Source of the DNA: Mycetocola manganoxydans
Lineage (GTDB): Bacteria; Actinomycetota; Actinomycetes; Actinomycetales; Microbacteriaceae
DNA length: 59,451 nt
Reading direction: 5' to 3'
Assembly (NCBI RefSeq): GCF_003667545.1
Contig: NZ_RCUV01000021.1
Span: 1 to 59,451, forward strand
Shown: positions 55,282 through 59,451 of the stretch, piece after piece
Layout: the number at the start of each line of letters is the position of its first letter
Position numbering within the stretch: position 1 is the first letter of the stretch
The notes under the pieces: model-generated
The model's input: the letters and a program-made list of their open reading frames with translations, nothing else
Told to the model about the DNA's origin: nothing
Database searches by the model: none
Program-made: the position numbers and the translations under genes

Positions 55282-56435
55282 TTCATGATGGCCGCAGAAC
55301 CGGGCATCTGGGCTGGTGCGAGAAGGCTATCGCGGATGGCGTTGCGGATGGGGTCTTTATCTCTGCGTTCTCCACACCTCGGGTCGGCACGCCTAGAAAT
55401 CCGAGTGCCGAGCGACTCGCAGATACCATTCGAGCGACGGGCGGAGAGGTGGTTTTTGACGTGGAGACCCATGCCCGAGTGCTCCCGACTTCAAACCGAG
55501 TGGATTTTTATGACACCTGGGAGTTGTGGGGCCCCGCCGGGGTCGGACTCGACACGCCGACGAGACGTTTGCAGCACATTGAGCGGGTGTTCCGGCGTCA
55601 GGAGAGTATAGGAGCGCCGCATCTGGCTCCCACCCTCGCCCTAGATTCTCCGGATTCAGACGCCGCGACCCATGCACTCGCTGCAGCAGAGCTGGCGAGC
55701 GGGATGTCCGAAAATTCATGGCAGTCGCTGGTCGCGACTAAGACATTCCTGAGGAGCGGGTACCGTCTTGATGAGTACGTTGGTCAACTGGCGGCCCTCG
55801 GATCGCCGACCTGGGTGATCACGGTTGCAAATGAGGTGGTTCTGGGCCAAGCACCCGATGTAGGCGACACGGAAGCATTCGCAGGGCTGCTCCGTTCCAT
55901 TCATTCCTTGTCAGAGAGATCTCGAGTGATCGTCGCGAAGTCAGACTTTGTCGGACTTCTTGGAGTAGCAGCTGGAGCGGATACCGTTGGCGGTGGGTGG
56001 GACCGTTCAATGAGAACTTACGATCCAAATGCTTTCCACGTCGCGTCCGACGATGGGATCCGTATTCCGGCATCATACGTGACTCAGAGTGGCCTGTTAG
56101 CGGTGCTTCGCCGCGATACAGCCGAGGCGATCGAGCGCTTAGACTCCGCTTTAGCGTCGGCCATTCGGGGCGGGGCGATGCCGCCGAGTGATCGTGCGGA
56201 GCGAGAGCACCATCTGCGAACTATCCGGGAAGTCGTACTTGCGATGAATCAATCTGAGTCAAGAGGCGACCGAGTCGAAGTGCTTCGCAACCTCTACGCG
56301 ACAGCCGATAACTATTTCGTAGACCTCTTAGCGCGGGTTCCTGCATTCGTAAAGAACAGCGACAAGGTTGCCTGGCACGATCAGCAACAGGCCATCCTCC
56401 GTGAGTATGCGTCGGCTGAGGGCCTGTGGGTCTAG
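55266..56435 (+). CDS. Unclassified alpha/beta (possibly TIM-barrel) protein coupled to the kinase
   Basis: The 389-residue protein shows an alternation of hydrophobic strands and helices suited to a barrel: GILIHDGRRTG, VFISAFSTPRVG, EVVFDVETHARVLPTSNRVD, FYDTWELWGPAGVGLDTPTR, HLAPTLALDSPDSDAATHAL, SLVATKTFLRSGYRLDEYVG, TWVITVANEVVLG, RVIVAKSDFVGLLGV and ADTVGGGWDRSMRTYD, followed by a helical C-terminus (VLRNLYATADNYFVDLLARV). The fold order recalls tRNA-guanine-transglycosylase-like barrels, but I see none of their zinc or catalytic motifs, so I give no function. ATG 55266 (GGGAG upstream) lies inside the kinase gene, so the two are co-translated. Its stop overlaps the convergent wHTH gene by four bases. 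Confidence 0.65.
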   Translation: MAGILIHDGRRTGHLGWCEKAIADGVADGVFISAFSTPRVGTPRNPSAERLADTIRATGGEVVFDVETHARVLPTSNRVDFYDTWELWGPAGVGLDTPTRRLQHIERVFRRQESIGAPHLAPTLALDSPDSDAATHALAAAELASGMSENSWQSLVATKTFLRSGYRLDEYVGQLAALGSPTWVITVANEVVLGQAPDVGDTEAFAGLLRSIHSLSERSRVIVAKSDFVGLLGVAAGADTVGGGWDRSMRTYDPNAFHVASDDGIRIPASYVTQSGLLAVLRRDTAEAIERLDSALASAIRGGAMPPSDRAEREHHLRTIREVVLAMNQSESRGDRVEVLRNLYATADNYFVDLLARVPAFVKNSDKVAWHDQQQAILREYASAEGLWV

Positions 56436-57190
56436 GTCAAGCTATGCCGCAGGGAACCAACCGAATGGATGAAACGCTCCGATGCCAAGAGCCGTGAGCC
56501 CGCATGGAGAGCGTTCGCCCGCCGCCCAATTGTCGGCTGAACGATCCATTTATCGCCAATCGCAAGTCCGAGTCGAAGTGATTTGGCATGGCGGACCACG
56601 TCGGTGAGGTTCTTCGGGGGGTGAAGGAGGACGACGCCTGATGCGTCAGCCCAGGTGGAATACCGAGCGGCTTGAGAGATCGCGCGATTCCAGTCCGATA
56701 CCTTGGCTTCGAATGCATACATTCGTCCAACTGGAACGATTGCTGGGTGGCGACGATATTTGCCGGCCACCTCCTTGACTGCGCCCGACGTTTCGAGTTC
56801 GCGCAGATATCCAGCCACCTGACGGCGCGACATTCCGATCCGCCATTCCACCTGAGCGGCCGTAGTGCCTCGTCCAATAGGGACGGCGGCGGCCACGGTT
56901 GCAAGCGCTAGCCGATCAACAAGTGCAATGCCGCTCTCTATCCGAGACTCAATCCCTGCGCTTGCCCGAGTCACAGCCACTAAGTCTGCGATCCCGTTTG
57001 GGCCCGCGAACTCGGGTGTCACAAATACTCCGGCGGTAGCGCCAGGGAGGCGACCTGCGAGCTGACGCAGGGGCCGGTCCAGCTCTCTCTCGAGCAACGG
57101 CTCGAATCTACGTCCTCCCCGAACAATCAGCGCTTCGGTCTCGCATATGTTGGGTGAAGCGCTAGGTGTTGGCGATGGTGTGGATGGCAC
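56432..57190 (-). CDS. Winged-helix protein embedded in a PD-(D/E)XK-like nuclease fold
   Basis: Read from GTG 57190 (AAAGGGG five bases upstream) the protein has about 252 residues. FVTPEFAGPNGIADLVAVTR (Asp near 69) and MYAFEAKVSDWNRAISQAAR with YSTWADASGVVLLHPPKNL (E161-A-K163) fit the D...ExK pattern of PD-(D/E)XK enzymes, and between them sits a winged helix (GRGTTAAQVEWRIGMSRRQV, AGYLRELETSGAVKEVAGKY). Relatives in actinobacteria are described only as DNA-binding or hypothetical. It converges on the kinase/barrel pair with stops overlapping by four bases. Starts at ATG 57205 or 57235 are possible. DNA binding is likely; cutting is inference. Confidence 0.65.
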   Translation of the reverse strand: MPSTPSPTPSASPNICETEALIVRGGRRFEPLLERELDRPLRQLAGRLPGATAGVFVTPEFAGPNGIADLVAVTRASAGIESRIESGIALVDRLALATVAAAVPIGRGTTAAQVEWRIGMSRRQVAGYLRELETSGAVKEVAGKYRRHPAIVPVGRMYAFEAKVSDWNRAISQAARYSTWADASGVVLLHPPKNLTDVVRHAKSLRLGLAIGDKWIVQPTIGRRANALHAGSRLLASERFIHSVGSLRHSLT

Positions 57191-57383
57191 ATGTCCCCTT
57201 TCCATAACGACGATACTCTTTTCGCGATCACGCAACGAGTCCCCGCGCTGCTGGGGATAGCTGCATCACATCTTCCCTCTGTGGGCAGGCCATGACGGTA
57301 ACTCCGGAGTGAGACCTCAGTCATGGAGGACTCATAAACTGCCTCGGCGCGAAGGGGTCACTAAACCCGGCAGAATATGAGTC

Positions 57384-58307
57384 ATGACCACCCCTCTCTC
57401 CGGAACGCAGTTCGAGCTCACCAGCGGCGAATACACCGCCACCATCGCCAGCATCGGCGCCTCACTGCGGTCACTGCAGCACAACGGCCGCGACCTCGTC
57501 GTTCCCTACGACGCCGACGAGGTGCGCCCCGCCTACCGCGGCGCCACCCTCGCACCGTGGCCCAACCGCGTGGTCGACGGCAAATACAGCTTCGAGGGAA
57601 CCGACTTCGAGCTCGCGCTCACCGAACCAAAGCGCGGCCACGCCCTGCACGGACTCGTCGTCTGGCACGACTTCATCGCCCTCGACGAAGCCGAAGACCG
57701 CGTCATGCTCGCCACCACCGTCGAGGCGCAGGAGGGCTACCCGTTCCGCATCCAGGTGCGCGTCGAGTTCGTCCTCGACGCCGACGGTCTCCACACCACC
57801 GTCGCCGCCCGCAACACCGGCACCGCGCCCGCCCCGTTCGGCACCGGCCCGCACCCGTACCTCGTCGCCGGCGAGGGAACAGTCGACGACTGGACCCTCC
57901 TCCTCCCCGCCGAACAGGTGCTCACCGTCACCGAAGACCGCCTCATCCCGATCGAATTGGCGGATGTCTCCACCGAGTCAGGCGGAACCTTCGACTTCCG
58001 AGAGCCCCGCGTCATCGGCGACACTTTCATCGACCACGCGTTCACCGGACTGGTGCGCAACGAGAACCGGACCGCCGAGGTGCAAGTCACCGCGGCATCC
58101 GGAACCGGAGTACGTATGCGCTGGGACACCTCGTGCAAGTGGGTGCAGGTGCACACCGCCGACCAGGAGGCGCCGAAGCCCAGTCGCATCGGCCTCGCCG
58201 TCGAACCGATGACCTGCCCGCCGGACGCGTTCAACTCCGGTGAGGACCTGCTCGTGCTCCAGCCGGGTGGCGTCACGTTTGCTTCGTGGAGTATCGCCGC
58301 GATCTAA
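57384..58307 (+). CDS. Aldose 1-epimerase family protein
   Basis: The 307-residue protein has the galactose-mutarotase fold: LRSLQHNGRDLVVPYDADEV, YRGATLAPWPNRVVDGKYSF with the conserved Asn-Arg, RGHALHGLVVWHDFIALDEA with the catalytic His region, PAPFGTGPHPYLVAG with the second His and LAVEPMTCPPDAFNSGEDLL with the catalytic Glu. It would interconvert alpha and beta anomers of a hexose. Length and motifs are complete. It starts at ATG 57384 and precedes the APC permease by 78 bases in the same direction, though the two need not share a pathway. Confidence 0.9.
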   Translation: MTTPLSGTQFELTSGEYTATIASIGASLRSLQHNGRDLVVPYDADEVRPAYRGATLAPWPNRVVDGKYSFEGTDFELALTEPKRGHALHGLVVWHDFIALDEAEDRVMLATTVEAQEGYPFRIQVRVEFVLDADGLHTTVAARNTGTAPAPFGTGPHPYLVAGEGTVDDWTLLLPAEQVLTVTEDRLIPIELADVSTESGGTFDFREPRVIGDTFIDHAFTGLVRNENRTAEVQVTAASGTGVRMRWDTSCKWVQVHTADQEAPKPSRIGLAVEPMTCPPDAFNSGEDLLVLQPGGVTFASWSIAAI

Positions 58308-58385
58308 CTCCATCTTCTTGCGGATGCCGCCACACGGCGTCCGTTCTCTCTCGCCGTGCCCTGGCACACGACACAAGGAACCCTC

Positions 58386-59451
58386 TTGGAAACGACACTG
58401 AACCGCCGGCTCGGCGTGCCCGGAATTGTCTTCATGGTGATCGCGGCCGCCGCGCCGATCACCGTGGTGGCGGCGAACTTCCCGCTGATCCTCACCGTGT
58501 CCGGGTCGATCGGCGCACCGCTGATGGTGCTCGTCGCGACGATCATTCTGCTGCTCTTCTCGGTCGGTTACGCCTGGATGACCCCGCGCGTGCCCGACGC
58601 CGGCGCGTTCTACTCCTACGTGCACCGCGGCCTCGGCCGCCGGGCGGGACTCGGCACCGCATCCATTGCGCTGCTCTGCTACGTGCTGCTGACGGTGTCG
58701 ATGACCTGCTACCTCGGCGTGCAGGCCGGCAACCTGATCGAACTGTGGACCGGCCTCCAGCTGCCATGGTGGCTGATCTCCGCGGTCATGCTGCTCATCG
58801 TCGGACTGCTCGGCTACCGCAGCATCGACCTGTCGGCGAAGGTCCTCGGCGTCGTGCTCGTGCTCGAAGTCGTCGCCGTGATCGCCATCGACCTCGGCGT
58901 TCTGTTCTCGGGTCGTGAGCTCACCACCACCCCGTTCAGCCCCGCCGAAGCGCTGTCGGGCGCACCCGGCCTCGGACTGCTCTTCGCCTTCCTCGGGTTC
59001 TTCGGCTTCGAAGCCACCGCCGTGTTCCGCAACGAGGCCAGGAACCCGGAGAAGACCGTGCCGCGGGCCACCTACATCGCCGTGATCTCGGTCGGCCTGC
59101 TCTACTTCGTCTCGTCGTGGCTCGTCATCGCCGGACTCGGCGGAACGGATGCCGTCGCCGCCTCCTCCGCAAACCCCGACAGCGTCGTGGTCGGCCTCGC
59201 CGGCGAAGTGATCGCCCCGATCGTCGGCGATATCGTCCAGGTTCTCGTCGTCACGAGCATGTTCGCGTGCATGCTCGCGTTCCACAACATCGTCACCCGC
59301 TACCTCTTCACCCTCGGTCAGCGCGGAGTGCTTCCGCAGAAGCTCGCGACCGTGCACCCCAAGCACCGCGCACCGTCGCAGGCGTCTCTGTGGGTCAGCG
59401 GAATCACATCCGTCGTCGTGATCGGCTCGGCGCTCGCCCAGCTCGACCCGG
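58386..59451 (+). CDS. APC superfamily amino-acid permease, cut by the right edge
   Basis: The visible 355 residues contain about nine membrane helices. The start ETTLNRRLGVPGIVFMVIAA with AAPITVVAANFPL is the APC first helix, PDAGAFYSYVHRGLGRRAGL is typical of amino acid transporters, and AFLGFFGFEATAVFRNEARN with PEKTVPRATYIAV is the classical helix 6 region. It would import amino acids or amines; the substrate is not predictable. The likely start is TTG 58386, five bases after AAGGAA; no stop codon occurs before the window ends, so the C-terminus is missing. It follows the epimerase gene in the same direction. Confidence 0.88.
   Translation, partial: METTLNRRLGVPGIVFMVIAAAAPITVVAANFPLILTVSGSIGAPLMVLVATIILLLFSVGYAWMTPRVPDAGAFYSYVHRGLGRRAGLGTASIALLCYVLLTVSMTCYLGVQAGNLIELWTGLQLPWWLISAVMLLIVGLLGYRSIDLSAKVLGVVLVLEVVAVIAIDLGVLFSGRELTTTPFSPAEALSGAPGLGLLFAFLGFFGFEATAVFRNEARNPEKTVPRATYIAVISVGLLYFVSSWLVIAGLGGTDAVAASSANPDSVVVGLAGEVIAPIVGDIVQVLVVTSMFACMLAFHNIVTRYLFTLGQRGVLPQKLATVHPKHRAPSQASLWVSGITSVVVIGSALAQLDP

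Noticed and set aside
55266-56435. Assignment as DpdA/queuine tRNA-ribosyltransferase
   Set aside because: The barrel-like order is suggestive, but the family's catalytic and zinc motifs are not visible.
44103-57190. A named defence system such as BREX, DISARM, Zorya, Thoeris or a standard restriction-modification system
   Set aside because: No methyltransferase, PglZ, TIR, DrmA or ZorA-type protein was found; only individual defence-associated domains are present.
1-59451. tRNA genes, rRNA genes, insertion sequences or prophage genes
   Set aside because: No T-loop GGTTCGAATCC-type sequence in a cloverleaf context, no rRNA stretch, no transposase or integrase frame and no structural phage protein was found by reading; a tRNAscan or profile search could still reveal a missed one.

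Overview
The window is high-GC chromosomal DNA of an actinobacterium, most likely a member of the Microbacteriaceae. The reasons are the strong G/C third-position bias, the very frequent octamer CGGATGCC/GGCATCCG, several LLM-class (F420/FMN-type) oxidoreductases, a mycothiol-type mshA/mshB-like gene pair, cell-wall-binding repeat (CWB2) proteins and an LPATG-anchored protein with chaplin-like repeats. No rRNA, tRNA, CRISPR array, transposase, integrase or phage structural gene was seen. The family assignment is inference; the sequence alone does not name the genus.

Layout. 0-6.7 kb: start of a gene running off the left edge, a ROK regulator, a DNA-glycosylase-like protein, a secreted CWB2/glucuronyl-epimerase-like fusion, small membrane proteins and a left-handed beta-helix protein. 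6.9-13.4 kb: MFS transporter convergent with an SDR, DUF4097 protein with a deaminase, an ArsR/SRPBCC pair, a stand-alone SH3-like protein and a two-domain VOC protein. 13.4-17.1 kb: a leftward operon of CWB2-like lipoprotein, LLM oxidoreductase and PHP phosphoesterase. 17.3-19.9 kb: a surface locus encoding a secreted low-complexity protein and a six-repeat chaplin-like LPATG protein. 20.1-25.4 kb: a frameshifted GT2 glycosyltransferase, an ArsR-type regulator with a clear operator, small lipoprotein and cytosolic proteins, a secreted M28 peptidase and a PaiB-like protein.

25.4-32.1 kb: an unusual tandem array of two palindromic repeat types, a thioredoxin-reductase-like flavoprotein, then a ribose-type ABC transporter operon (22-codon upstream ORF, permease, binding protein, double ATPase, cyclase/formamidase-like enzyme). 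The operon has lower GC than its neighbours and is followed by two more diverged copies of the same palindrome. 32.1-44.0 kb: SDR/MarR pair, mshA/mshB-like pair, quinone oxidoreductase, small hypothetical proteins, a P-loop kinase fusion, a LURP-one-like protein, an NYN-domain protein and lipoproteins.

44.1-57.2 kb looks like an accessory, defence-type region. It holds a two-gene cassette (membrane protein; HEPN-like plus CBS-like protein) bracketed by a decayed copy and the intact 3' end of an LLM oxidoreductase gene; a PD-(D/E/Q)XK-like protein; a GIY-YIG/DUF2075-type P-loop protein overlapping a MazG-type pyrophosphohydrolase; a coiled-coil protein translationally coupled to a DUF4041/T5orf172 GIY-YIG protein; and a eukaryotic-type kinase overlapping an unclassified alpha/beta protein, which itself ends tail-to-tail over a winged-helix/nuclease-like protein. 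This last triad is my best candidate for an undescribed system. 57.4-59.5 kb returns to housekeeping content: aldose 1-epimerase and an APC permease cut by the right edge. A 65-bp palindromic element occurs three times (2.4, 12.4 and 35.6 kb), always between genes.
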